Assembly: GCA_016744065.1 (NCBI GenBank)
Contig: JADGFA010000005.1
Span: 56,693-120,692 of the forward strand
DNA from: Gammaproteobacteria bacterium
GTDB taxonomy: Bacteria > Pseudomonadota > Gammaproteobacteria > SZUA-229
DNA length: 64,000 nt
Direction: 5' to 3'
Shown: positions 29,501 to 36,515 of the stretch, one piece after another
Position numbering within the stretch: position 1 is the first letter of the stretch
How the letters are laid out: every line of letters starts with the position of its first letter
The notes under the pieces: model-generated
Databases searched by the model: none
Told to the model about the DNA's origin: nothing
Seen by the model: the letters and a program-made list of their open reading frames with translations, nothing else
Position numbers and translations under genes: made by a program

Positions 29501-31750
29501 TATGAAAGTAAGGGTGTAACGTCTTTTGGTGAAAAAACATTTATTGTTGATGGGTTTGGTGCGGAGCCCGGTACCATTAGCGGACGTGATGAATTTAGAG
29601 GAACCGGGGGATCGTTGTATTTCTTACGCCACCTTGATGTTTTAGGTGGTTCGGATCGAATTCGTATTGAGGTGCGTGATAAAGATTCAGGCATTGTGCT
29701 GGGTGTAAAAGATTTGTTACCCGCTCTGGATTACGATATTGATTATATCCAGGGGCGTATTCTATTAAGCGAGCCATTATCATCAACGGCCAGCGATAAC
29801 CTGATTGTTGATAATGGTTCATTGAGTGGTAATCCGGTATTTCTAGTTGTGCGTTATGAATATACGCCAGGTTTTCAGAGTCTTGAAGATGTAGCTATAG
29901 GGGGTCGAGCACATTACTGGATTAATGACAATATCAAAGTAGGTACAACCATTAGCTCTCAGGAAGAGGAAGCCAATGAGAGCAAACTTGCTGCAGTTGA
30001 TATAACGTTACGTAAAAATGCCGGTACCTGGATTAAAATTGAAGCGGCACAGACTGAAGGGACAGGTAGCGAGACACTGGGCTCAAACGATGGTGGTTTT
30101 AATTTTTCCGAACTGGATTCAGGCCTGGCAGCAGATACTAAGGCAGGTGCATTCCGTGTTGATTCTAATTTGCGTTTAACAGATGCTATAGAAGGTGTCA
30201 GGGGTAACGTTAATTTTTATGTTCAGGACAGGGAAGCGGGTTATTCTGCACCAGGTCAGCTAACAGCAAATGATATTTTACAGTTTGGTGGCACATTAAA
30301 TATGCCACTAACTGAGCGAATAAACTTAAATGCAAAAACAGATGTTAAAGATCAGGACTTATCTCTTAAAACAGAAAATGCAGATGTAAATGTGAGTTAC
30401 CGATTAGATACTAACTGGGAATTAAGCAGTGGTGTGCGTATTGATACACGGGAAGATAATTCAAGCAGCATTGCCGCAACGCAAAAACAGGGGGGGCGAA
30501 CCGATATTGCCTTTGATGTTCGATATAACTCCCTGGATAGCTGGACTATGTATGGTTTCTTACAGGGAACAGCAAATACCACAGGTAATCGTGATGACAA
30601 TAACCGTGTAGGTACAGGTGCAACTATGCGAGTGACCGAACGGTTTAATATTGAAGGTGAGTTATCGGCCGGTGATACAGGAACGGGTGCTCTGCTGGGT
30701 ACAGATTATCTGGTGAGTGATCGAACGAATATTTACATGAGTTATGCTCTGGATAATGAACGCTCTGACACTGGTGTGCGTGCACGAAAAGGAAATATGG
30801 CAACGGGGCTGCGCAGTCGTTATAGTGATACAACCAGCGTATATGCGGAAGAGCGTTATACACATGGTGATGTACCAACAGGTTTAACCCATGCAATGGG
30901 TGTTGATATTGCTCCGAATGATAGCTGGACATATGGTATGAGTGCAGAAGCGGGCACATTGCAGGACCAGCAAACAGCGGCTGAAACAGACCGGCTGGCG
31001 CTTGGTTTTGTGCTTGGCTATGAATATGATGCTATTAAATATACCGGTGCGATAGAGTATCGTAATGATACGATAGAGAGTAATGTCGATACAGGTATCA
31101 GGCAAACAGAACAGGAAACCTGGTTATGGAAAAATACCTTCCGCTACCAGATTAACCCGGACTGGCGTTTTATCGGTAAGTTGAATTATGCAGATAGTGA
31201 AAGCTCAGAAGGTGATTTTTATGATGGCGAGTTTAAAGAGTACATAGTTGGTTATGGTTATCGTCCGATAAAAAATGATCGCTGGAATACATTATTTAAA
31301 TATACTTATTTCTTTAATGTACCTTCTTCTAGCCAGGTATCAGTAGATGGTACCGCAGCAGACTTTTTACAGAAATCCAGTATTTTTGCTATTGATACTA
31401 TATATGACCTGAATCAGCGCTGGAGTTTAGGCGGTAAACTGGCTTATCGTTTAGGTCAGGTTGCACAGGAACGTGATAATCCAGAGTTCTTCGATAGTCG
31501 TGCAAGCCTTTATGTATTACGAGCCGACTGGCATTTTGTGCATCGCTGGGATGCATTGATGGAATATCGGTTACTGGATTTGCCGGATGCACAGGATAGT
31601 AAGGAAGGGGCATTGTTAGGTATTTATCGTCATGTTGGCAAAAATGTAAAATTTGGTGTAGGTTATAACTTCACTGATTTTTCAGATGATTTAACAGATC
31701 TTGATTTTGACAGTAAAGGCTTTTTTGTTAATCTGATTGCAAAAATCTAA
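26591..31750 (+). CDS. Triple-OmpA outer-membrane beta-barrel protein
   Basis: 1719 residues. The ATG overlaps the end of the giant gene by 8 bases, so expression is coupled. A signal peptide ends near AYA-24. Three OmpA-like peptidoglycan-binding domains follow (about 108-222, 272-385, 422-535). Each keeps the key Asp and Arg (D147/R169, D311/R333, D460/R482). A middle beta-rich region (about 560-850) precedes roughly 850 residues of alternating amphipathic strands (for example RINLNAKTDVKDQDLSLKT, NIYMSYALDNERSDTG), ending FFVNLIAKI. The C-terminal part looks like a large outer-membrane barrel. Likely role: anchoring or exporting the giant protein while gripping peptidoglycan. I know of no named family with this full architecture. 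Confidence 0.88.
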   Translation: MNKLTLYLRYLFCLTMYISTSAYAETSWQDLLEFNQTPEGSIEEPAVTLESHDIGENTEQHLPPSAVFNLWIQDETFFRPKEEDRIEIQKVLEKDAETFKLENVVKPIAFGSGQEVIPEQFVTKLKQLLDTMKNRANVRIHFIGHSDNDGLSGASRAKYGDNIGLSRARAETAAEFFQRALDLPAESVSYDGVGASQPVASNNTAVGKAKNRRVEVQIWYDEITENVVEKEVVVAAAKLNRIKVCRKETVCKLRYKEGNAKRARLRNLISPLRLEEGQAEIPAEFIREIKEVLSNLSDKKNVLVRFVGHTDNLPLTDRQLRIYGKHIALSKARARRVALGVADVLGLPNTSVGSDGKGETRPVTSNDTEKGRSLNRRIEVEFWHDDPFQDFTAQAQACPEKAAAETITLNYDPPTGPIKSIRLQQGQPVISPGYTKRLRTLIDEISDRSNVRLSFIGYTDNKRLNRRTAMVYGDDIGLSTARAQKVMDVIKTELSLTDKQAEFEGRGFVHSNDVANTGFVQFEGSRVDVHIVYDELAILEEDEGLDITRITREAIAQTPYALNLMRISVDGEPIHDPYKNIADLQRCTDVALEDAKIQFKFDNLKLQPRLNITAWPNSVRYADIAETEEQENKVYFKSYSNYQDYITKAEIRVFEEEQSTRDKALAVIPVDKQGNAQWLASFDGFEGPTKKLKYLLRVYDSKNNFDETRALPLWLLENLHVNLSESNVEPVDIEKELLVGYGETHLHRQTIPLQGGMVTVNGENIPQGHSVWLAGRKLPVNDEGHFVNDEIFRPGLHTIEVAVLDKEGNGELFLRELELKKSDWFYVGIADITVAKDNTTGPANIVTQDSTHYENEFNTDGYLAFYVDGKFGEGWQLTASADTGEGPIDEIFSNFMEKSADALFRRLDPDYFYPTFGDDSSVVENAPTSGKFFVKIQRQSDYALWGNFLAEYVDTDLAHIDRGLYGANAHYESKGVTSFGEKTFIVDGFGAEPGTISGRDEFRGTGGSLYFLRHLDVLGGSDRIRIEVRDKDSGIVLGVKDLLPALDYDIDYIQGRILLSEPLSSTASDNLIVDNGSLSGNPVFLVVRYEYTPGFQSLEDVAIGGRAHYWINDNIKVGTTISSQEEEANESKLAAVDITLRKNAGTWIKIEAAQTEGTGSETLGSNDGGFNFSELDSGLAADTKAGAFRVDSNLRLTDAIEGVRGNVNFYVQDREAGYSAPGQLTANDILQFGGTLNMPLTERINLNAKTDVKDQDLSLKTENADVNVSYRLDTNWELSSGVRIDTREDNSSSIAATQKQGGRTDIAFDVRYNSLDSWTMYGFLQGTANTTGNRDDNNRVGTGATMRVTERFNIEGELSAGDTGTGALLGTDYLVSDRTNIYMSYALDNERSDTGVRARKGNMATGLRSRYSDTTSVYAEERYTHGDVPTGLTHAMGVDIAPNDSWTYGMSAEAGTLQDQQTAAETDRLALGFVLGYEYDAIKYTGAIEYRNDTIESNVDTGIRQTEQETWLWKNTFRYQINPDWRFIGKLNYADSESSEGDFYDGEFKEYIVGYGYRPIKNDRWNTLFKYTYFFNVPSSSQVSVDGTAADFLQKSSIFAIDTIYDLNQRWSLGGKLAYRLGQVAQERDNPEFFDSRASLYVLRADWHFVHRWDALMEYRLLDLPDAQDSKEGALLGIYRHVGKNVKFGVGYNFTDFSDDLTDLDFDSKGFFVNLIAKI

Positions 31751-31772
31751 AAATAACATATGTCACTAACGG

Positions 31773-31791
31773 AATTGTTTTACAAACAATT
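31773..31791 (+). other. Hairpin between the barrel genes
   Basis: AATTGTTT and AAACAATT flank a TAC loop. The 8-bp stem is AT-rich and has no T-tract after it, so it is at best a weak processing or attenuation structure. Confidence 0.25.
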
Positions 31792-31809
31792 GATTATTCT
31801 GGAATAAAA

Positions 31810-32370
31810 ATGAAAAAAATAATTTCTATATTCTTTATGGTATTTGTATCGGCTAATGTAAGTGCTGAAAACCTCTTTGATAATAGTATCGTTGGTATTG
31901 CATTTATAAATCAGGATGTTGATATTAAAGTAAGTGGCGCTGGCTCTTCTGTAACGGGTTCAGATAGTGGTAGTGGCCTGGGCCTGTATCTTGATAAATA
32001 CTATAAAAAGAAATATCGCCTGAATGGTACTCTGAGTTATATAAGCTATGATGATTTTGACATTATACAGTTCATGACGTCTGCCGATTACCTGATTCCA
32101 TTCAATCCCCAACTTAGTTTTTTCAGCGGTGTGGCAATAGGTGGTGCCTTACAAAAGTACAGTGATGCAAGCATTGGTGATGCGGCACTTGGTGTTGTAT
32201 ATGGGGTGCAGGCAGGGGGGATTGTTTTTATTAATGATAGCCTGATGCTTGAGTTGGGGTATCGTATGCGTCCAACGAATATAGAAACAGATATTAGTAC
32301 ATTGCCTGGCACTGTTACAACAATAGATGATTTAAGCGAAACCTATATCAGCCTTTTATTAATGTTTTAG
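31810..32370 (+). CDS. Small outer-membrane beta-barrel protein
   Basis: 186 residues. A signal peptide ends near VSA-19. The mature protein is a run of amphipathic strands (YRLNGTLSYISYDDFDII, FFSGVAIGGALQKYS, AALGVVYGVQAGGIVFI, LMLELGYRMRP) ending in a C-terminal Phe, the usual signal for BAM-mediated insertion. The size suits an eight-stranded OmpW/OmpA-type barrel. It lies 59 bases after the OmpA-barrel gene and is probably the last gene of this unit, convergent with tcdA. Function unknown; the location call is well supported. Confidence 0.8.
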   Translation: MKKIISIFFMVFVSANVSAENLFDNSIVGIAFINQDVDIKVSGAGSSVTGSDSGSGLGLYLDKYYKKKYRLNGTLSYISYDDFDIIQFMTSADYLIPFNPQLSFFSGVAIGGALQKYSDASIGDAALGVVYGVQAGGIVFINDSLMLELGYRMRPTNIETDISTLPGTVTTIDDLSETYISLLLMF

Positions 32371-32470
32371 TTAAGAAGTGGTTGCAGTGTTTAATGTTTC
32401 TGCGGTTCAATATAATTGATTTGAAGCTCTTTTCAGCGATATAGTCGTGATATGGTTTTTTACAGAATCA

Positions 32471-33250
32471 TCAAATCTTCTTTTTAAGTAAATCCTCAAT
32501 TGCTTTTGCTACGGCAACAAAACCAAATGTTGCTGTCACCTGGGTGGCAGAACCAAAACCCAGGGCACAATCCAGATGTACTCCCTTAACGCCTGGTTTA
32601 GCATAATCAACACTCCCATCATCTTTTGGGTACTGTTGTTGTTGAGTTGAATATACACACTTGATACCAAACAGGCGTTTGGGGTTTCTTGTGTAGTTAT
32701 AATGATAACGTAATTCAGAGCGTACTTTTGCCGCGAGTGGATCATTCCAGGTTTTTGATAAATCAGAAACAGTAATCATTGTCGGGTCAGTTAAGCCACC
32801 GGCACCACCAGTAGTGATAACTGGAATTTTATTACGCTTGCAATAATAGATGATGGCACACTTAAATGTGATGCTGTCTATAGCATCAATAACATAATCA
32901 TAATTTTGTTGCAGGTACTTTTGACAATTTTTTTTGGTAATAAAATCATCAATGGCATTGATTTTACATTCAGGGTTAATTTGTCTAATTCTTGAAGCCA
33001 TTGTGTCAACTTTAGACTGATCAATCGTGTCACTTAATGAGTGTATCTGGCGGTTAATGTTACTGGCCGCAATATCATCATGATCAATCAGCGTTATTTC
33101 TCCAATACCGGTACGTGCAAGTGATTCAGCTACCCAGGAGCCAACACCACCAATTCCTATGACACAGAAATGTGAATTTTTGAGAATATTAAATGCCTGT
33201 TGGCCGTAAAGACGTGATATGCCGCCGAATCGTTTTTCGTAATCGTTCAT
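32471..33250 (-). CDS. tcdA: tRNA threonylcarbamoyladenosine dehydratase
   Basis: 259 residues, cytoplasmic, ThiF/MoeB/E1-like family. TcdA (CsdL) uses ATP to cyclise t6A37 of ANN-decoding tRNAs to ct6A. The N-terminus RFGGISRLYG and the nucleotide-binding loop VIGIGGVGSWVAE (about 30-42) are diagnostic. They are followed by SNINRQIHSL, the acidic YVIDAID segment and TTGGAGGLTDP. The C-terminal ALGFGSATQVTATFGFVAVA is also family-typical. It is a housekeeping gene on the opposite strand to its neighbours and convergent with the outer-membrane barrel gene. No partner csd genes are visible. Confidence 0.95.
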   Translation of the reverse strand: MNDYEKRFGGISRLYGQQAFNILKNSHFCVIGIGGVGSWVAESLARTGIGEITLIDHDDIAASNINRQIHSLSDTIDQSKVDTMASRIRQINPECKINAIDDFITKKNCQKYLQQNYDYVIDAIDSITFKCAIIYYCKRNKIPVITTGGAGGLTDPTMITVSDLSKTWNDPLAAKVRSELRYHYNYTRNPKRLFGIKCVYSTQQQQYPKDDGSVDYAKPGVKGVHLDCALGFGSATQVTATFGFVAVAKAIEDLLKKKI

Positions 33251-33385
33251 TGTTGATTTGTAAGTTATAAATCATGATTATAAGACTTTTAGTGGAAATA
33301 ATCTGGTTAACCACATCCTTTTTATCTATTAATAAGCTTACCTACCGTCGAAAATTATATGGCTTGACTCCTGAAAATAATTTAA

Positions 33386-33574
33386 TTCATTTTTAACGCA
33401 ACACCTGAAAAAACTAGTGAGCTGGTATTAGGCCATTCAGTTGATACTCCGGTTACGTTTAATAACCGGAGTAAAATTGAAAACAGTACTAGTGATTTTG
33501 CACAAGCAAGAAATGACAGAGTAGAAATGATAGATGCCCTGTCTACGGATAATGGCTACATTTCATGGCTTTAA
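33386..33574 (+). pseudogene. Possible gene remnant without a start codon
   Basis: A frame of 62 sense codons runs between two TAA stops. It lacks an upstream ATG, GTG or TTG; the only ATG is near its end. The translated text (ATPEKTSELVLGHSVDT, then a polar stretch ending NGYISWL) is compositionally protein-like rather than AT-rich noise. It could be the 3' scrap of a decayed gene or chance. I recognise no family. Confidence 0.2.
33447..33471. repeat. Perfect 9-bp inverted repeat
   Basis: CTCCGGTTA and TAACCGGAG are separated by 7 bases. It lies about 125 bases beyond the end of the cytochrome b gene (which reads on the - strand), without a following T-tract on either strand. It could still end or protect that transcript. 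Confidence 0.4.
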
Positions 33575-33597
33575 ATGTGTGTTAAAAAAAGTGTATG

Positions 33598-34248
33598 TCA
33601 TTTAATATGTTCAGGCTCATCGTTTTCAAGATAAGCTTCTTCTTCTGTTGTTAGTTCTACTTCGTCAAAACCATTAACCATCGGCATCACATGTTCTTTA
33701 AATGAATGTCCAGTTGTTAACAGGTAAACGTGTATGATGACAAATATTAAAATGGCAAAAGCGATAGCGGTATGAAACATGGCGACCCATGTGAGTGCTT
33801 CGCCCGAAGTTGCGCCGCCCCAGAAAGAATATAATAAATAATATATACCGCTAATCCATATTGCCGGGAACAGAAAAAGTTTCAGTGCCAGATAAGACAG
33901 GGCCTGGAGTGGATTATGCTTGCGCCAGTAGGCCTTGCGGTAAGGGTGTCGTTCACCTTTGAAAATGCCATAAGCATAGAATTTCGTTACCTTCCATAAG
34001 CCGTTAGTTGTTGGAACATAATGGCGCCAGGTGCCAGTCGTTAGGTGCCAGAATATTGCAAAGACCCATAATAGCAGGAGTATTAGCGCGCTTGCCGTAT
34101 GCAGAGTGACAGATATTTTAAAACTCAGAAATGCATGGAAGCCATGAATGCCAAAACCAGTGAAGAGTAATATCATTATTAATAACATCTGACTCCAGTG
34201 CCAGAAACGTTCAAAGCGGGTAAAAAGCATAATGCGACGTAAGCTCAT
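33598..34248 (-). CDS. Membrane cytochrome b (b561/hydrogenase type) partner of the octaheme cytochrome
   Basis: 216 residues with four membrane helices. Candidate haem-ligand histidines are seen in RFERFWHWSQ, TLHTASALILLLLW, IFWHLTTG, AMFHTAIAFAIL and FVIIHVYLLTTGH. It matches the cytochrome b561/Ni-Fe hydrogenase cytochrome b family (PF01292 type), which oxidises quinol in the inner membrane and passes electrons to periplasmic c-type haems. Its start overlaps the stop of the octaheme gene by four bases (ATGA), so the two act together. The C-terminal tail is acidic and cytoplasmic or periplasmic depending on topology. Confidence 0.88.
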   Translation of the reverse strand: MSLRRIMLFTRFERFWHWSQMLLIMILLFTGFGIHGFHAFLSFKISVTLHTASALILLLLWVFAIFWHLTTGTWRHYVPTTNGLWKVTKFYAYGIFKGERHPYRKAYWRKHNPLQALSYLALKLFLFPAIWISGIYYLLYSFWGGATSGEALTWVAMFHTAIAFAILIFVIIHVYLLTTGHSFKEHVMPMVNGFDEVELTTEEEAYLENDEPEHIK

Positions 34249-35966
34249 GATTGATTCCTCACTTTATTAGAAAACAGCCTGATCAGTCCATGCATCAAAA
34301 CACCAAGAAGCGTGCCTGCAATGGCCAATAGTCCGGTAATGTCTAACCAGTTGTAACTGTCACGTCCCGGTAAGTAGAAACCCTGCAGGTCTTTTAATCG
34401 ACCTTCTTTACTGTGGCATTCGGCACATGTTAAAGCATCTTCTTTTGGCGCAACCATATGTGTGGTAGGCCAGTAAGAATAGGTATCAATAAAACTGTAC
34501 TCACCACTATAGGGTCGGTTATTTTTTTCCATACCCGCTTTAATGGCCTTACCGAAATCATAATTACCCCAATAGGCATTTTCATCATTACCCCATAGGT
34601 GCATGTAAACCAGTGTATTATTACCTTTGTCGTAAGGTTGAACTGTATGCATTTGTTTAAAAGGCCAGATGCGTGAATTAACATCATTTGCGGAACCTGT
34701 GTAGCTGTTTATATTTATGAATCCATTAGTCGGATCAAATTGTGTATCGATAGTGGTATAAATCATTTGTCCATTGAACCAGCCGTAATGGGGAACCAGA
34801 TTTTCACCATAAATGAAGTCACCTTTTATTGATTTGTATGTGGCTCGATGTTCTCCATTACCCTGAGTGTAATTTTTCTCTTTGTAACCCTCACCATTTC
34901 TGGTTTTCCCCGCAGTTCGCCAGTCCCAGTTTGTTTTGGTTGCAACACCACCACGCGCTATAGTCGGAATGTGACATGTCTGGCAGGCAACCCTGTCTAC
35001 GTGATTATTTAGTTTGATATTCGCCAGGCTGTCATTTGGGTGGGGTTTAGTGCCATGACAGGATTCACAACTGGCAACATCACGACGTTGCCCAGGTTTT
35101 CCAGTGCCTTCAGTATCTTTAGCTATTACGTTATAACGGCTACCCGCCCAGATATGTTTTTTAGTAATGTGGCATTGAGTACAGGCAAAATTAGCGCCAG
35201 CCTCATTCATGTGCACATCCAGTTTTTTATCGGGGTGAATCAGTGATGAATCCAGGTCACCGTGTTTTACGCCGTCTCCACCACCACCATAGAAATGACA
35301 GCCACCACAGTTTTCACGGGCAGGTAAGCCGACACTCTGTGCTACTTCTGACCATTGAATGGCCTGTTTATTTTCAAACATAATTGAGCAGGATTTATTG
35401 CCTTTAGTCGGTGGTGTTTTGTAGTAACTACCTGTGCGGTCGTGACAGACTACGCAATCAATATTATTCTGATTACTAAAATCAAAGTTCTTATCCTTCC
35501 AGCCATAACCTGCATGGCATTGGGCGCACATTCCTTCATTACCTCGAGCATTAGTACAGAAGTTATTGATTAAATGTTTTTTACCCAGAAGCTGGCCGGT
35601 TTTTTTATTCTTATACGTCCAGGTCCAGTGTATATTCTTCATAAACTGGTGACCTGCCTCCGTATGGCATTTCAGGCAGGCTTTGGTCACTTCACTGCCA
35701 TTTGAAAAAGGTACTTTCAGGTCTTCAAATTTACTATGGTCGGCAGTAGAGTTTGAATCGGTGCGTTTGGTCGGGTGCTCCACTGCATTATCCTGACGAA
35801 AGTTCATGTCAGCATCTAACTTTTGTTTTGTCTGGGCAGGGTTAGCAAGGATTTGTGTTGTAAATATTATGCAAAAGAGCATTAAACCAGAAGCCAGATT
35901 AAATGACTTTCTCATTAAAGCTTGTTGATGTTTGATGGACATATACTTTGACACCATAAAGGTCAT
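34245..35966 (-). CDS. Octaheme tetrathionate reductase-family c-type cytochrome
   Basis: 573 residues with exactly eight CxxCH haem sites: Cys97, 147, 171, 220, 262, 300, 328 and 514. The spacing and size fit the Shewanella OTR family, which reduces tetrathionate, nitrite and hydroxylamine in vitro. A signal peptide is present. Starts at 35966, 35942 or 35915 all keep it, and the last (MRKSFNLASGLML) is the most compact. A C-terminal membrane helix (about 542-563) anchors it on the periplasmic face. The four-base overlap with the cytochrome b gene suggests a quinol-to-octaheme respiratory complex. An FNR-like site lies upstream. The physiological substrate cannot be told from sequence. Confidence 0.93.
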   Translation of the reverse strand: MTFMVSKYMSIKHQQALMRKSFNLASGLMLFCIIFTTQILANPAQTKQKLDADMNFRQDNAVEHPTKRTDSNSTADHSKFEDLKVPFSNGSEVTKACLKCHTEAGHQFMKNIHWTWTYKNKKTGQLLGKKHLINNFCTNARGNEGMCAQCHAGYGWKDKNFDFSNQNNIDCVVCHDRTGSYYKTPPTKGNKSCSIMFENKQAIQWSEVAQSVGLPARENCGGCHFYGGGGDGVKHGDLDSSLIHPDKKLDVHMNEAGANFACTQCHITKKHIWAGSRYNVIAKDTEGTGKPGQRRDVASCESCHGTKPHPNDSLANIKLNNHVDRVACQTCHIPTIARGGVATKTNWDWRTAGKTRNGEGYKEKNYTQGNGEHRATYKSIKGDFIYGENLVPHYGWFNGQMIYTTIDTQFDPTNGFININSYTGSANDVNSRIWPFKQMHTVQPYDKGNNTLVYMHLWGNDENAYWGNYDFGKAIKAGMEKNNRPYSGEYSFIDTYSYWPTTHMVAPKEDALTCAECHSKEGRLKDLQGFYLPGRDSYNWLDITGLLAIAGTLLGVLMHGLIRLFSNKVRNQS

Positions 35967-36086
35967 AAGAATAAAACGAACAAAGGTTTCCCCTCTGTTA
36001 CGTCACCCATTAAATGATATTTGTGAGAATTTTTTATAGCTGTTATTCCCATGAGCTCAATTTTAAGTGTTTTTTTTTGTGACATA

Positions 36087-36100
36087 TTGATAAGTAGCAA
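36087..36100 (-). promoter_or_regulatory. FNR/Anr-like operator upstream of the octaheme cytochrome
   Basis: TTGATAAGTAGCAA matches the FNR consensus TTGATnnnnATCAA at 9 of 10 specified bases. It lies about 120-135 bases upstream of the first candidate start. Anaerobic activation would make sense for this respiratory gene. A single site in AT-rich DNA is only modest evidence. Confidence 0.35.
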
Positions 36101-36177
36101 TAAGCAGGAATATAATATTATTAATATTTACTAATGTTTCTGTTCTGATTTATATTTTCATGTTTAGTAAGCAAGCT

Positions 36178-36193
36178 TGGCATCTATCCTGCT
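36178..36193 (+). promoter_or_regulatory. Sigma-54 promoter of the fliQ operon
   Basis: TGGCATCTATCCTGCT has the invariant GG and GC at exactly the -24/-12 spacing of TGGCACGnnnnTTGCW. It lies 50 bases upstream of the fliQ ATG, giving a start site near 36204. In polarly flagellated gammaproteobacteria the mid-class flagellar genes are RpoN- and FleQ/FlrC-dependent, so location supports the call. Confidence 0.62.
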
Positions 36194-36242
36194 TTCCAGT
36201 TATTAATAGTTAATTTTTGTCAAAAAAACGACAGGAGCAGAT

Positions 36243-36512
36243 ATGACGCAGGATATGGTAATGCAGCTGGCAAGCCAGACTTTATGGGTTGCTATCAGTC
36301 TGGCGGCGCCTTTGTTGCTATCGGCTTTAGCTGTAGGTTTACTGGTCGGCATGTTTCAGGCCGCTACTCAAATTAATGAAATGACGCTGAGTTTTATTCC
36401 AAAACTGGGTATTTTAGTTGTGGCGTTATTAATTTTTGGGCCTTATATGCTAAGTACCATTGTTGATTTTACCCATACCCTGATCAGTGAAATTCCGTCA
36501 AAATTAGGCTAG
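36243..36512 (+). CDS. fliQ: Flagellar export apparatus protein FliQ
   Basis: 89 residues, the normal FliQ length, with two membrane helices (about 15-37 and 52-74: LWVAISLAAPLLLSALAVGLLVG, LGILVVALLIFGPYML). The motif FQAATQINEMTLSFIPKL is diagnostic. FliQ is part of the FliPQR core gate of the flagellar type III export machine in the inner membrane. fliP, usually directly upstream, is absent here: the operon begins at fliQ behind its own sigma-54 promoter. fliR starts four bases after its stop codon. Confidence 0.96.
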   Translation: MTQDMVMQLASQTLWVAISLAAPLLLSALAVGLLVGMFQAATQINEMTLSFIPKLGILVVALLIFGPYMLSTIVDFTHTLISEIPSKLG

Positions 36513-36515
36513 TTG

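Larger units (their letters stand above)
33251..33597. other. Intergenic region tcdA to cytochrome b
   Basis: 347 bases. It holds the tcdA upstream region, a perfect 9-bp hairpin at 33447-33471 and a start-less open frame at 33386-33574 on the + strand. No tRNA or clear terminator is visible. Confidence 0.5.

Noticed and set aside
33447..33471. Intrinsic terminator of the cytochrome operon
   Set aside because: The stem is perfect, but no T-tract follows on either strand and it lies about 125 bases past the stop; reported only as an inverted repeat.
36513..36515. TTG start for fliR
   Set aside because: An ATG follows immediately and gives the usual FliR N-terminus.
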